DNA of 64,000 nucleotides, taken from Harmothoe impar. Its lineage: Eukaryota; Annelida; Polychaeta; Phyllodocida; Polynoidae. The DNA is taken from positions 2,897,703-2,961,702 of the forward strand of contig OX381705.1 in assembly GCA_947462335.1 (NCBI GenBank). Reading direction: 5' to 3'. The notes beneath the pieces are model-generated. The model ran no database searches and had not been told where the DNA came from. It saw only the letters and a list, made by a program, of their open reading frames with translations. Positions 31,144 through 45,800 of the stretch are shown here, in pieces. A program made the position numbers and the translations under genes. The first letter of the stretch is position 1. Each line of letters opens with the position of its first letter.

Positions 31144-31338
31144 TTAGACAATGACACTATACTGTACAACACTAAAGGTTTCACGGGCTTTCAGGCTGCA
31201 CATAAAGTCCACAGGCCATGACACACCATCAGAACTAGCACTACTATGTTCATTGTTAGAAAGAGGGAACCATCCACAAAACTTTAAAAACTTGATTTTG
31301 ACACCAGCAGCAGCTGCTGTATTCAATATATCTGCCAT
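31144..31338 (-). CDS. Second copy of the possible 64-codon exon
   Basis: Same frame as 8,816-9,010 with one amino-acid difference. Function unknown; see that entry for the doubts. Confidence 0.25.
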   Translation of the reverse strand: MADILNTAAAAGVKIKFLKFCGWFPLSNNEHSSASSDGVSWPVDFMCSLKARETFSVVQYSVIV

Positions 31339-34201
31339 TTGCCTTTTGAACTAATATACTTAATGCTATTTTCATTTAGCAGGCATTGTGTCAAGATGTG
31401 AATCTCCTTTTGTATCCTGGTCATTCTTTAGCCTACTCCACCTCTTACGCTCAATCCTCCCCCTGTCCCTTTATATATTTCAATATACTTCAGCACTCCC
31501 CTTAGCTCTTGCCTTCATTTCTATTCCAGAGTTATCCTCTATCCCCCCCACTTCCTCTTCCTCTCCATGTCCTTATGTGCTAGTCCTGGTGTACCCTGGC
31601 CGTACCCTGGCCGTCGTACACTGTCAGTTCTCACACCGGTACGGGGAGCTACTTGATAGAGGGATGAAAGGGGCCCACTGATTATTTCACACCGTTAATC
31701 CCTCACTTTCTGAGTGTCCTGATTCATGATTTTTCTTCTATGTGTATACAGACCTGTTACTTTGACCTGTGTGATATGTGATGTGGATGAGGTTACAGAC
31801 ATTGGATGAGGTTGCAGACAGTCAGGGGGTGAGGATGCCAATGGATACAAAATGATGTGGAGACCAGTGTGAAGGTTCACAAGTTCAAACAAGTTAAAAG
31901 CTGTATATAGATTAGGTCCATTACAAAATAACGAGGTAGGATATGTAGGTGTTGGGTGCCTGTTCTGAGGGTAGTAGTTGCAATTTTAGCACAGTCGGGA
32001 AGATGTACAAAGGTGAAGGTTCTCCAATGCCAACTACATAATGAACATCTCAGCATAGCAAGCACCAATGGCATGTCAAACACCTATATCAGGATGTCAT
32101 TTGTGTTTCATCAGGACTAATGAGATTGTGCCTATCCATTTTCTGGTTCATGATTCAATCAAATAGAAACTAATGACCAAACCTCTGACTATTCACAGTT
32201 CATATTTGGATAGCAAAGAAAAATAGTGGATTATTAGGAAGGGCAACCAATGACCTCATGTTAAGTCTACCATCTGATGCTACCGCACTAGGTTTATATT
32301 TTAACCTCATTTGGACGAGACCACTTTATTAGTATGGATATTTAGATTATTCGGCCAACTAGCAAGGCATGTGTAGGTTGTATAAGAGCTCCTCTGGTAA
32401 TGGCATGTTGGCTGACACTACAGAGTGTAGGGCAATTTCTGCACTCCCAATCAAGATTGTATTTCTTATGGGCTGCTCTTTACATTTACATGTAGATATT
32501 TACACTGTTACTCTGCCTAGTGGGACTTGTACTGGCAGAGACCTGAGCCCTTGTCTATTACCCCCACCCAGGTAGCATCTTAGGTACCCTGGTCATGCCA
32601 TGTTGGCTGAGACCACGGGAAGGGCAGGGTGTAACTCCTCACAATCAAGGTTGGGTTTCTCATGGCTTTGCTGCAATGATAATTACGTTACACTGCAGTT
32701 CAAAACGTAAAGTGCTTGATATAAAAACATAATTAAATAGAGGTGGGTGGGGTTATCAATAAATAACAGAAGAACCCATGTTTTGTATTAACCTAAGAAA
32801 GGGGGCTGGGTGGATTTCATGGATCTCATTGAAAACATTTCTGTACTCCTTAAATCACTCTAGTTCACACTGGTTCCCCCAAAAGCCCTTCTGTTATTTA
32901 CACAATATGACCAAAATATAGCATTACTTGTACTTATAGCATCTGTTAGTGCATCAGTCAAATAGAGGTGGCATGATGCCTAAATACACCACTTGCAAGT
33001 AAAATGGATTGCTGCATGGTGACAACAATTGAATAACTAGAGCTGTGTGACATCTTGCTATCCTTGCCTCATCATATAAATAAATGATTAAATGAAGCCT
33101 TGAGGTATCCTTAAGAGATCTATCACTCCCATCTCCTTCTTTTTCAGCATCTTCAAGTTGTACTGTGATCTACACACTTCTGATGAGGGATTCCTTTCAC
33201 TAAATGCAGACCACAGTTTTTACAGATGTTATCGCCCCCTGATTCAGTGCTTGGATGATTGATGTGAGATGTGTGTGTCTGTGAGATGGAGATGAGATCT
33301 ACGTGCTGTAGTCAAAACTTTATCAATGTGTTTTTCAGTTTCTGCACTGAACAGAAAAGTACAAGGGACGTTTTTACACTCAAGATTCACTGCTTAAGAA
33401 GAAGAGATCTTGTATGAAAGGTCCTCTTATTTTTTATTGCTTTTTAATAAAACACCATTTGATGGGATACATGTTTCAGACAATGGCAATGACATCAATC
33501 AAGAGGAACATAGTAGGACCTGGGGGCCTCTGAGTCAGTCGTCCTTCACTCTGAAAAATCATTCAGTAGTATTTATAAGATTCTGGAAATAAGTATTATA
33601 TATTATCTGGACACAAAGATCATTGATATTACTGAATGGAAATTGTAATCTTTTCGGTAGTATGAGATGAATAAGATGAATAAGCTTCAAATGTATTTCC
33701 TTTAGCAAGTCTAAGAAGACTTTTCCCCAGCTACCCTGTACCACCTGGTGGCAAATGCCTACACTACAGTGTCTCTAGAATACACAGCCTTCTCCAGAGA
33801 TAGCACTTCTACTGTTGGGATCTAAATCAAACTACAGCCACGTTATAGACATTGATGTGATATATCTGGTATACTGCACAATACCCACTGCCACATTGCA
33901 CTGCTCTTGGTATAGATGTGACTGGAAATTGTACCCTGGGCTTAATATACTGTTCTATGGCCTGATATCCCAAACCTTGCTACGTTTTTAGAATTAAGCT
34001 TTTCTTTTCTAGGCAATTGACGGGGATGAGATCTACAAATTTCAGTAGAAACCAAACACTTCTTTTATCAGACAGCACTAGCCCCCTACTGAAGGTTACA
34101 AGCCGAAACAATGGTTTCCTGACCTTCCCACAGAAAGACACAATGTAGACCAACCTTCTCTCCTTCCTGCTTTTCACACTGGCTAATCTAAGTATCATAA
34201 G

Positions 34202-34546
34202 GGCACAGGCTTAAACTGGTCAGCTTGGTTATACTCTGAGGGTAGATGATTGTATATAGCACCAGGTCTGACAGAGCTAGATGCCTATCGTCTTTATACC
34301 CTAGATGGCCTACTGCACCATACATTTAGCCATAGACATGTTGCTCCACCTGAAGTATAAAGATGATGGTGGACTAACCAGTTTGTATAATACTAACTAG
34401 ATGGCACTACCCTCTATGACCAAACCCATGATAGAGTAGGGTCATCTAGGGTATAAAGATGATGGGCTTCTAGCTCTGTCAGACCTTGTGCTATATACAA
34501 TTATCCACTCACAGCATTACCAAGCTGATCAGTTTAAGCCTGTGCC
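34202..34546. mobile_element. 345-bp inverted-repeat element inserted in block Y copy 2
   Basis: Ends GGCACAGGCTTAAACTG ... CAGTTTAAGCCTGTGCC. Imperfect TIRs extend for about 110 bp (TGTATATAGCACCAGGTCTG, the GACAGAGCTAGA block, and TTTATACCCTAGATG have inverted partners). The matching place in copy 1 (about 11,285-11,300) has no such insert. Target duplication is unclear because a few flanking bases also differ. Confidence 0.7.
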
Positions 34547-37500
34547 TACTACTGATTCATTTCCTGTACACAACCCCGTGCACAGTTCTCAGGAATCATT
34601 TCCTTGAAGCCTCTCACCTCCCGTGGCATTGTTCATGCCTAGCTACACGAGAGACTTGGTCATGTTCTGGAGTTGGGGGAATTAATCACCACAGGAAATA
34701 ACGTGACCATTTAATGTAAAAGAAACCTGCTGCTCAGGGGCAGTGGCAACAATGAATAGCTAGAAAGGACTGTTATTATCATTCAAGAAAAAAAGACACC
34801 ATACATTGGTGAGGCGTAACTTAACAGCTCTACTTGCAATAACAAAATGTCATGCAGTGAGTCCATGACCCATGACGTAAATCTTCCCAGATTCTGTCGT
34901 TGAATGAGAGTTCATAACAATAAACTTATGGAGAAATCTTGTTCAAATGACCAAACCATGTCCAATCACGTCAGTGGAATACACCCTTATGCTAGAGCTC
35001 AGATTAGTTTCCATGTTGCATAAATCAGAGCTACACACTTGGTCAATGTCCTACTCTGATCTATATTTGATACTTATCTTGGTTGGCATGTGGGTTGATG
35101 CAAGTGGTACTCACCTGAAATAAGAATAAAACAAAGTGTAAGTACACACATGTAACAATCACAGATATTTATCAACTGATGAGAATCTAAGTATCATTAT
35201 CCTGTTAAATTTTAAAGGCATTGCATGAGGATATCTGTTGAGTAGGTTGATGAGCAGCCAAACGAGAACTGGTAAACTTATTATATTTTGTGCCCTAAAT
35301 ATTTTCGCTGATTTCACAGATTTAAAAATCAGCAAAAATATGTACAGCACAAAAATGTATCTAATATAGTAAAGTTTTAAGTATACCATATTTCAAAATC
35401 CCCAAGGCAATAGAGGGAGGCCCCGATAGAAAGGACCCAGGGCTGGAAATATGTTGTACAACAATGTGTACGGAGAATGACAGATGATCCGCTAACATAA
35501 ACATCATATCATGTAAGCTGGTATAGTTTTACACATCAGGTAACAAGTAAGTTTGAGCTGGTGTGTAATTGAAGCAGCCATATTGATTACTTGTATGTCT
35601 GGCATAGCATCGAGATTTCCACCTGGAACTTCAGTATGTGGCAGTGTGTGAGTCTGAAAAGTGGATTTTCCATTGCTACTGGGACTTTTGCGGGAACCAG
35701 TTTTTAGGTATTGCAAAGCTATTTCTCAATCAAATGGGGACTCGCTCCAGTCCCCAGTTAAGTTTGAAGTCCCCAGTTCTGAGGTAATTTTCCTTATTTG
35801 AGTACCCAGTTATAGGCAAACACACACACAGACACATGTGTGATTTGCCATATTACAGCTAGTCACAGATGTGCTACAAGGCTGGTCTGATTTTGGTTTT
35901 CTTAAAGGGTGAGCGGATTGGTAGATGTCCGTGGAGAGGGGTTACAATTTATTCAGGTCCACCCTTTAGGATATAGAAAGGTGTAGGTTTGAGCTTAATT
36001 GGGGTTAACTTGTTATCATCCGCCCCTCAAGAGGGGTGAAAATATTTTGTAAACTGACTACTCCCTAACTGACCCGGTTGATGAGGGTCAGTTAGCTTTT
36101 AAATCTATATTATATTCATATTTCTCTCATATAATCCACGTCTGTACTATAAGAATATAAGCAGGCTAAGTACTTTATTTGATCACCAATCACATCCTAA
36201 TATCAGAGGCAGATGGCTGTACTCTGCTATATAATAAATCAGTTAGATGATTCAATTTAAAAACTGTGATGACTGATGCCTTTGATTCCTATCCTCAGCT
36301 ACATAGGAATACTACTGCTTTTTACTTTTTCTTTCTCATCTTCTCTTCTTGCTATATCTCTTATTTAAGAAAAGCACGGGTACTATTTAATCAGACCGTC
36401 CACGCCTGTAGCCTCCGAGGGACTGGTCTAGTGTTTTTTGGTAGCAGCTGCCTTTCCGCTAATCAGCGTTTTTGACTACATCAAATACATTCCCTATAAG
36501 TGTATAAGTGAGAATGTATCTACACTGACATAAAGACAAGCAGGCAAACAGACGGTAATACAGTGTTGACCCATTTAGGGCTACACACTCCCTTTGGATT
36601 TATGTCCTTTAGTCTGTGTGATGCACCAATGCAGATACCTCTATAGTACTGCTTTGATGCATCATTTCCATACTTTTAGACTGTATCAACACTATCTGGT
36701 CTTCCACAGGGAAGGTAGAATTAGGATCCAACTGATGCAAATTCATTGTTTCATTAAGAAACGGTATTTTACTGCAATCTCATATCCCCAATCAATAGCC
36801 CTTGTTAAATATAGATCCATTGGGATTTCTGATTGCGGTTTGTTCAATGAATTTCACATATGGACAGACACAGTAGCACTAGAAGTGCACAGAGTTGACT
36901 GGCGTCTATTTGATTGAGATACCGTGTAGGGCGTATTGATGTATTGACCTCTGGCCCAACTTGAGATTATAGATCAGATTAACCTCCACTGTAGATGGTC
37001 TTGGCTACATTTAACCATTTCAGGACGACATAAATACATCATGACCTTGGTTGACATGATGCATGAAAGCAGTGCTGGCAAGTAACTCGCCAGTGCTGCA
37101 TTCAAGCATCATGCCAACCTTACTGGGTTGAGACACTCCCATAGGGTCAGCAAATAACTCAATGGTGCTGCATTGGTGCATCATGACGACAAACCAGTCC
37201 TTAAAGGGTTTAGACAATCTTACACACACTCACTCTAGAACCAGGAAGTCCTAATACAATCTACAGAGGTTGACATCATAGACGTTAAGCCTGATGAGTC
37301 CTACTGTTACCTCTGACGTACAAACACCCTTACCGACAGTACAGGGTGAGGGGGGCAGACATAATTAGGTACCTGAGGGGCTATAACCTCATCACTCGAT
37401 TCACTTCCCTTTTATATTGGCGGGGGGGGGGATCCTTCTGCAGTACCTACCTGCATCTATCATATTACAGCGCCCAGCATGCCGGAACTACTTGCAGCAA

Positions 37501-37721
37501 GAAGCTTGGGTGTCAGTGTTGACGCTCGGTAACAGAGGTTGAGGTGGGGCCAGCTTGTACCGATGATATGCTGGTCCCATACCCTGGTTCCACTACTCTA
37601 CACAGGACTCTAGTGAAGGTATCGTAACGTATTAATCACCCAGGGTCAATCCCACTAACCAGAATGGTGTCCCATGGACAACTTACCTCACTGACCTACA
37701 GCCTGTGACCTTGTTGGATCA

Positions 37722-37985
37722 GGCTGTGTCTCATGACCTTGGGCCAATGTTTTTGTCTCTGACCGGGTGCCAGGTCAGATGTAGATATAATTTGGCTGAA
37801 AAGGTTAATGGATGTTATAACTCTTTAAACTAGTAATTAGTTGCCCATTCTTATCATCATCTGCCCTAAATAACCCGTTTTTATTCAGGCCGGTCAGAGC
37901 TGGCACCCAGTCAGAGCTGGCACCCGGTCAGAGCTGGCACCCGGTCAGAGACGAAAACATTGGCCCAAGGTCGTGAGACACAGCC
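37722..37985. mobile_element. 264-bp inverted-repeat element with ATCA flanks
   Basis: TIRs of about 50 bp (GGCTGTGTCTCATGACCTTG / CAAGGTCGTGAGACACAGCC), flanked by ATCA on both sides. The right part contains three tandem 17-bp units GGTCAGAGCTGGCACCC (first G varies). The class is not assigned; the 4-bp duplication is suggestive only. Confidence 0.6.
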
Positions 37986-39506
37986 ATCAATTGAATTGTT
38001 TTAGGACTGATTTGAGTGATAACCCGTCACTCATTCAGGTTGCAATCTTACTCAACAGATTGCTGTCACATGGACACCCTTATACTTACTGACTTACTCT
38101 TTTCACCTACAAGTACAAGTTGACTTCAATGTAGACGTAGTAAATATAACTGTACATTGAGAAGATCTTCTTTCATCTGGAAAAGTGGGCCTTGGGGATT
38201 GCTCCACTACATGCATCTAACAAAGTCAGGAAGATTTCCAACAGCTATTGGCAGCTTCAACACCAACAGATATTGATCTCGGCCTACACTATCATTCCAG
38301 ACATCTGCATTTATTTTGGATTTAACCTTTCTGCACCACAATGTTCCCTATGGTAAACGTTGAGATGGCTCAGCAAATAATGAGCCTTGGCCTTCCAATT
38401 TGCCAGCAGTGGTCCACCCCATTAGAGGGTTATAGTTTGTAGAACGTAGATATGAGTTTGGTTCTAGAGCATTTTTTAAAGACATTATTCTCTCTTCGTG
38501 GTAAATAGCTTTCCAAGTTTATTACATATGTGATGTGTTTTCACAAAACCAGTCGGAAGTCGGACATCCTACACCAGAGATAATCAGGTTAAAAGGTCAA
38601 AATTATCAATTTTCAAGAATTACAGTTTTTATGGGGGGTGGATTTTTTTCATCAATACACAAGTACAATTTTACAGAGGCTTCTAGAGAGGTCTGTATTA
38701 CGGGATTCAAGCTTTTATTCGATTATACATGTGCTTTCTGACCATACTAATTTCATCATGTAATCCAATGTAACTACCTTGAATAGTTTGACTACCAACA
38801 GTGTGTGGGTGTGCAAAACCTCCAGATAATAAAGAAGAGGGGTTTCCAAGGAAGTCTTTCATGGATTCCAGGTGACATTGGAGTTTTTTTTAAATTATCA
38901 TTGATGTAAAACAATTGTCCCTCGACGTCCTGTGATTCTCTGTCATCTTTAACTATAAATCATTAGGATGCAAACCTTAAGTTGTATCCCCACATCGGAC
39001 CTTATCCAAGAAAGGTTCCAGTACCGACAAATACTTCATCCATTTATGCTGGTGAAAATAAGTATTCACAATGAATGTTTTCTACATCAGTTATTTCTGT
39101 CAGTCTATCATTCTGAATAATGGGGAAAATAAAAATATGGTCTGCAACAGATCATAGTCTTTTGTTCTACCTTTCTGAAGATGCAGGTTTTTAAGTGTTC
39201 AGTGTTTCTATTTTTTCTTTGCGCTAATACTATTGTTTTATACTTTTTGCACAATCTGCTTACAGTGCATCTCCTTCCACATTCTTATTTCTACAATTGT
39301 GTTATTACGTCTCTTTGACAATTGACACGATTAGCTGATGGTTGTCATGTGATCAGTTTTAGGACAATCTGATTGGCCAATGATGCTCACATGACCAGTT
39401 TTAGGACAATCTTATTGGCTGATTGTCTCATGTGACAGTATATTTGCACTTAGTTTACATGTAACATGCCTCATCATGTTTCTGTTCGATACACCACAAC
39501 GCGTGG

Positions 39507-39695
39507 TACTGTAAATGTAGATATTTTCGCACGGATAAATTTTCGGGGTTTCGCTGAAAAGTGTATTTTTGCGTGTGTTTAAATTCACAAATTTTAGAAC
39601 ATTGTAGTAGTATGACTATACTGGTCGCTATTTTCGCAATTTAAAAAAAAATCCGCAAAAACGTGTGCAGAGCGAAAATGTATACGTTTACAGTA
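39507..39695. mobile_element. MITE with TACTGTAAA ... TTTACAGTA ends, copy 1
   Basis: A 189-bp AT-rich element with TIRs TACTGTAAATG / CGTTTACAGTA and internal TTTTCGC / GCGAAAA motifs. A second copy at 46,600-46,789 is part of the block Z duplication, not an independent insertion. Confidence 0.6.
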
Positions 39696-39946
39696 GCTGC
39701 ATTGTGACCCGGGGCTTGGTCTCAAGGAACATGTTACCATCAATAGGACCCTGCTCAGGTAGTCATGTACCCGCACCGCCCCGGGGTATGTCAATACACT
39801 AACACGGTGTACAGGGTAGGGAGGGGATCAATCTGTACCTGCTGTATGGGGTCATAAGTACTACCAATATGTACACGCCATCAGTAGGAGCCATGTAACC
39901 CTTTAAGGACGGATGTCAATAAAAGATAACATTTGTCGTTAGGATG

Positions 39947-40724
39947 CATTGGGGCCAGGTTAGAGATCTGTGGTTTTATTCTCTTGCTTTTATACTCTAG
40001 ATTCTCTTGGGAACTCTACAATACAATCTGAGTGAGGCACAAAGTAATACAGGACTCCTTTACAAGCAGCTACTCTTAGAGTTGCTTATGTTTCCAGAGG
40101 TGAGTAACAGTCTCAAGAATATTAACAAGATTGTAATAGAGGTGTCAGAGACAAATGCACAATGGAAATGTTATCTTCATCTATCAACTTAATGGTGTGT
40201 GAGAAGAACAACCGGTTCAACGACCGCTTTATGCATCACACATTCCTTAACCCATTGATCAAATAGAAAGACACCCTGCAGTTTGCATGTATATAACACT
40301 TGTGTTCTCATGAATTGCTCATTAACAACAGGATATTTTGTAATTTTGTGTTATGTCCCAACTAAATACAGTCACTGCCTTTATTTCCACACCCCATTCT
40401 CTTATTGCATTAGCAGGGGCATGTAAGAATTATGCTCAAAGTTTCTTGCTGAAAGTGTATGAGATAAACACATTTAATTTTCTATCCAACTCAATCTATA
40501 TTTTACAGCTTAAGCTAATAGATTCATACCTAAGGCCTGTGGTGTGATGAGGGCATTGGGGCCAGGTTAGAGATCTGTGGTTTTATTCTCTTGCTTTTAT
40601 ACTCTAGATTCTCTTGGGAACTCTACAATACAATCTGAGTGAGGCACAAAGTAATACAGGACTCCTTTACAAGCAGCTACTCTTAGAGTTGCTTATGTTT
40701 CCAGAGGTGAGTAACAGTCTCAAG
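39947..40724 (+). repeat. Local tandem duplication with 607-bp offset
   Basis: The stretch 39,950-40,115 (TTAGAGATCTGTGGTTTTAT to CAGTCTCAAGA) is repeated at about 40,557-40,722 with almost no change. Between them lies the block W segment that carries the empty Polinton site. Confidence 0.85.
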
Positions 40725-42800
40725 ACCCAGCCCCTAGGAGGATCAAGTATACAGCATCTCACAGTGCTTGATAACAAGGTGAAGGTTCTTATATTCTGGA
40801 GTACAACCATGCCTTCTGCAGTACCCCGTAATACAGTCTGAATGAGCCCGTGGGTAATAAGTGACAGGTGCTGCCTGCTTGCAGCCACTCTGGGGTCCCC
40901 TGCAGGGATCAGTGAGCAGCTCACAGACCTAGGACGCGCAGTTCCCTGCGTAAATGAGCAGCTCTGGGACAGCAACAAAGCCCTCAGCAGTCCCCTCAGC
41001 CACTTATCCTCAGGCACTATAAACATTAATGCATTAATGTTGGTAGAAGCTGAAGACTACAGGCTTGACTTGATCACCGCTTGATGTGGCCAATGGCTAT
41101 CATAATATATCCTGACCTTACACCAAGTACTCCCCCAGGATAAGGAGTTGTGGTATAATGCAGCCAATCTGTAGTTGGGGCCAGACAACTATAAGTCCTG
41201 CCAGCAAGGAAGCTTGCCAAAAGCTGGAAGATGAGCCATATTCCACCTTTGTGCAGCCTGCAGGGTAGAACACAGCCTGCGGGGCAGAACCAAGTGTGCC
41301 ACAGCAAGCAGGGGTGATAAGCGCCCTGCGGAAATTGCCACTTGCCACCTAGTGGGAAGTGGCTGAACTACTGCTGATCTGCTGGTAATGAGCCCCAAAA
41401 GCTGTGTGTGAGCAATTGGTATGGCAGGTTCTGTACACTGATTGTATCGTGGGACGCTCACACATGTCTCTGTGGTGTGACAGAGGATGGGGAGGGGAGT
41501 CTGCTGTGGGGAGGAATGCTGCACACTCTACTGTTGAGTCCTATATAACTGGGATCTTAAGGGCTCAATGCTTTCTAGATACTATACATCAAGGATGGAT
41601 TCCTTTGGACAGGAAAGGACTGTCACTACTCCTGGTGGTGAAGCTATTGTAAACATGTATGTAGCCTATTCAGCCCCCATACTAAACTACCCCATCTTTC
41701 ACCATCCTGCAGCAAAACACTTATCTATAAGTAAAACTATGCCTGTATTTGCTGCTTTTCACTAACACCTTTGTTAGCAGTTGGCACAACCTATACATAT
41801 TATTAAAGATAGTTTACACTGTGCGACTATCTGTGGTAACTTGTATAACTGTCTAAGGCAGGGACCTGAGCCCTTGTGTATTACCTACACCCAGGTAGCG
41901 TGTCGGCAACTGTGGTCATGCCATGTAAGCTGAGCCTAGTCCAGCTATAACAAATATAGGTAGTTGTCCTGAACATACCCTGGATATCTTACAGCTGCTA
42001 GCAAGGTGAGGTGGATGAGCCCTGTAAGAGAAGCACATTGCTGCAAGGTACAATGTCCATTTATTTTTTTGAAATACAAGATTTACTTTGGTTAACTATA
42101 TGAGGAGCCGTATTCAATGGCCCCCGTTGAATACAATGTGGCTGTATTCAATGGGCTAAGAAAAAGCTGTCTCCTCTTCATTAAATGGCTTAAAATAAAG
42201 AAATAAATGCAAATGCCAACTATATTGATACGTCTCTACTGTATTTCACCCATGGGCAGCTGGGGCATATCCCCTATATGGCCCTAGGCCCCACGCGTGA
42301 AATACGGCAGCCACAGTGTCAATGAGCATTGGCATTTGTCTATTTATTCTCACACACTCTCTCAAAGTGTATCAAACCTGTAGGGAAGGCATGGTGCATG
42401 AATTCAGAACTGGTGAGATGCATCCAAGTACTATGTCAACTTCAAAGAGGTGGTTTAGATTCTAGCGCATTATGGGGTAAAATGGGGCTGGTAGCACACA
42501 AACCATCATAATGGCAGCGAGCAATGCCTGGTTTGAATTGTCTACCTTAGGGTAGGGCAAGGTCGTAATTCCTGCACCTCCCTCTTCATCAAGGTTTTGT
42601 TTCCTCCCCTCCCCCTGGGTTTGTCATAGCGTGTATGGCCATACCATGCAGTAGTGTGTTGTGCGTAATGGGAAATCAATCAAGTGGCTGTGGTTATTGA
42701 CTGATTATAGGCTACCTGTGTGTTTTGTTAAAGGGAGGAGGCAGGTGGGGCTACGGAGAGATGTACTTAGTGCTGAATGAAACACCATGTTGAAGCGAGA
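40127..42800 (+). repeat. Segmental duplication block W, copy 2 (empty-site locus)
   Basis: Matches 13,005-13,185 joined to 23,717-27,125. It contains single CACTTG (40,297-40,302) and single TTAA (40,510-40,513) at the places where copy 1 carries the Polinton and the 879-bp element. Confidence 0.9.
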
Positions 42801-45800
42801 GTAGGTTGATGAGCAGCCAAACGAGAACTGGTAAACTTATTATATTTTCGCTGATTTCACAGATTTAAAAATCAGCAAAAATATGTACAGCACAAAAATG
42901 TATCTAATAATAGTAAAGTTTTAAGTATACCATATTTCAAAATCCCCAAGGCAATAGAGGGAGGCCCGGATAGAAAGGACCCAGGGCTGGAAATATGTTG
43001 TACAACAATGTGTACGGAGAATGACAGATGATCCGCTAACATAAACATCATATCATGTAAGCTGGTATAGTTTTACACATCAGTTAACAAGTAAGTTTGA
43101 GCTGGTGTGTAATTGAAGCAGCCATATTGATTACTTGTATGTCTGGCATAGCATCGAGATTTCCACCTGGAACTTCAGTATGTGGCAGTGTGTGAGTCTG
43201 AAAAGTGGATTTTCCATTGCTACTGGGACTTTTGCGTGAACCATTTTTTAGGTATTGCAAAGCTATTTCTCAATCAAATGGGGACTCGCTCCAGTCCCCA
43301 GTTAAGTTTGAAGTCCCCAGTTCTGAGGTAATTTTCCTTATTTGAGTACCCAGTTATAGGCAAACACACACACAGACACATGTGTGATTTGCCATATTAC
43401 AGCTAGCCACAGATGTGCTACAAGGCTGGTCTGATTTTGGTTTTCTTAAAGGGTGAGGGGATTGGTAGATGTCCGTGGAGAGGGGTTACAATTTATTCAG
43501 GTCCACCCTTTAGGTTATAGAAAAGTGTAGGTTTGAGCTAAATGGGGGTTAACTTGTTATCATCCGCCCCTCAAGAGGGGTGAAAATATTTTGTAAACTG
43601 ACTACTCCCTAACTGACCCGGTTGATGAGGGTCAGTTAGCTTTTAAATCTATATTATATTCATATTTCTCTCATATAATCCACGTCTGTACTATAAGAAT
43701 ATAAGCAGGCTAAGTACTTTATTGGATCACCAATCACATCCTAATATCAGAGGCAGATGGCTGTACTCTGCTATATAATAAATCAGTTAGATGATTCAAT
43801 TTAAAAACTGTGATGACTGATGCCTTTGATTCCTATCCTCAGCTACATAGGAATACTACTGCTTTTTACTTTTTCTTTCTCATCTTCTCATCTTGTTATA
43901 TCTCTTATTTAAGAAAAGCACGGGTAGTATTTAATCAGACCGTCCACGCTTGTAGCCTCGGAGGGACTGGTTCAGTGTTTTTTGGTAGCAGCTGCCTTTC
44001 CGCTAATCAGCGTTTTTGACTACAGCAAATACATTCCCTATAAGTGTATAAGTGAGAATGTATCTACACTGACATAAATACAAGCAGGCAAACAGACGGT
44101 AATACAGCGTTGACCCATTTAGGGCTACACACTCCCTCTGGATTTATGTCCTTTAGTCTGTGTGATGCACCAATGCAGATACCTCTATAGTACTGCTTTG
44201 GCCCATCATTTCCATACTTTTAGACTGTGTCAACATAATCTGGTCCTCCACATGGAAGGTAAAATGAGGACCCATCTGATGTGAATTTATTGTTTTATTA
44301 AGAAACGGTATTTCACTGCTCAACATGTCTTATCTCATGTTCCCAATCAATAGCCCTTGATAAATATAGATCCTTTGAGATTCCTGATTTCGGTTTGCTC
44401 AAAGAATTTCACACATGTACAGACACAGTAGGACTATAAGTGCACAGAGTTGACTGGCGTCTATTTGATTGAGATACATACCGTGTAGGGCGTATTGACT
44501 TATTGACCTCTGGCCCAACTTGAGATTATAGATCAGATTAACCTCCGCTGTAGATGGTCTTGGCTACATTTAACCATTTGAGGACGACATAATGCAAAAA
44601 TACATCATAACCTTGGTCGACATGATGCATAAAAGCAGCACTGGCGAGTAACTCGCCAGTGCTGCATTCAAGCATCATGCCAACCTTACCGGGTTGAGAC
44701 AATCCCATAGGGTCAGCGAGTAACTGGACGGTGCTGCATCAGTGCATCATGGCGACAAACCAGTCCTTAAAGGGTTTAGACAATCTTAGACACATTCACT
44801 CTAGAATAAGGCAGTCCTAATACAATCTACAGAGGGTGACATCATAGACGTTAAGCCTGATGAGTCCCACTGTTACCTCTGACGTACACACACCCTTACC
44901 TACAGTACAGGCTGAGGGGGGCAGACATAATTAGGTACCTGAGGGGCCATAACCTCATCACTTGATTCGCTTCCCTTTTATATTGGCGGGGGGGGGGGGA
45001 TCCTTCTGCAGTAACCACCTCCATTTATCATATTACAGCGCCCAGCATGCCGGAACTACTTGCACCAAGAAGCCTGGGTGTCAGCGATGACGCTCGGTAA
45101 CAGAGGTTGAGGTGGGGCCAGCTTGTACCGATGATATGCTGCTCCTACATCCTGGTGCCACTACTATACACAGGACTCTAGTGACTGACCGGTTCCAGAA
45201 TACAAGCCACGGCCTTGTAAATATAACTGTAACTAAAGCTTTCTTTCATCGGGAAAGTAGGCCTTTTGGGGTTCCTCTACTTCATGCATCTAACAATTGT
45301 TTTTAATCCAGAAAATATTTCGCCAGATATTGGCAGCCTCAGCACCAGGAAATATTGATCTAGACTTACTCTATCATTCCAGACATCTGCATTTACAGGC
45401 CTGTACTTTGGTTTTAACCTTTCTACATTATAGTGTACCCTATGTTGAACGTTGAGATGGCTCAGCAAATAATGAGCCTTGGCCTTCCAATTTGCCAGCA
45501 GTGGTCCACCCCATTAGAGGGTTATAGTTTGTAGAACGTAGATGTGGGTTTGGTTCTAGAGCATTTTTTAAAGACATTATTCTCTCTTCGTGGTAAATAG
45601 CTTTCCAAGTTTATTACATATGTGATGTGTTTTCACAAAACCAGTCGGAAGTCGGACATCCTACACCAGAGATAATCAGGTTAAAAGGTAAAAATTATCA
45701 ATTTTCAAGAATTACAGTTTTTATGGGGGGGTGGATTTTTTTCATCAATACACAAGTACAATTTTACAGAGGCTTCTAGAGAGGTCTGTATTACGGGATT

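Larger units (their letters stand above)
28930..35170 (+). repeat. Segmental duplication block Y, copy 2
   Basis: Collinear with 5,260-12,190. It lacks the 7,916 miniature element and contains the 34,202-34,546 insertion. No recognisable gene except the conserved 64-codon frame at 31,144-31,338. Confidence 0.75.
35235..39960 (+). repeat. Segmental duplication block Z, copy 2
   Basis: Collinear with 42,800-47,035. The part 38,340-39,950 is nearly identical to 45,430-47,035. The stretch 37,620-38,160 is about 500 bp longer than its counterpart and includes the 37,722-37,985 element. Non-coding. Confidence 0.85.

Noticed and set aside
40007..40841. Two nearly identical frames beginning MGTLQYNLSEAQ
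   Set aside because: Explained by the 607-bp local duplication of non-coding DNA, and the frames diverge and end differently.
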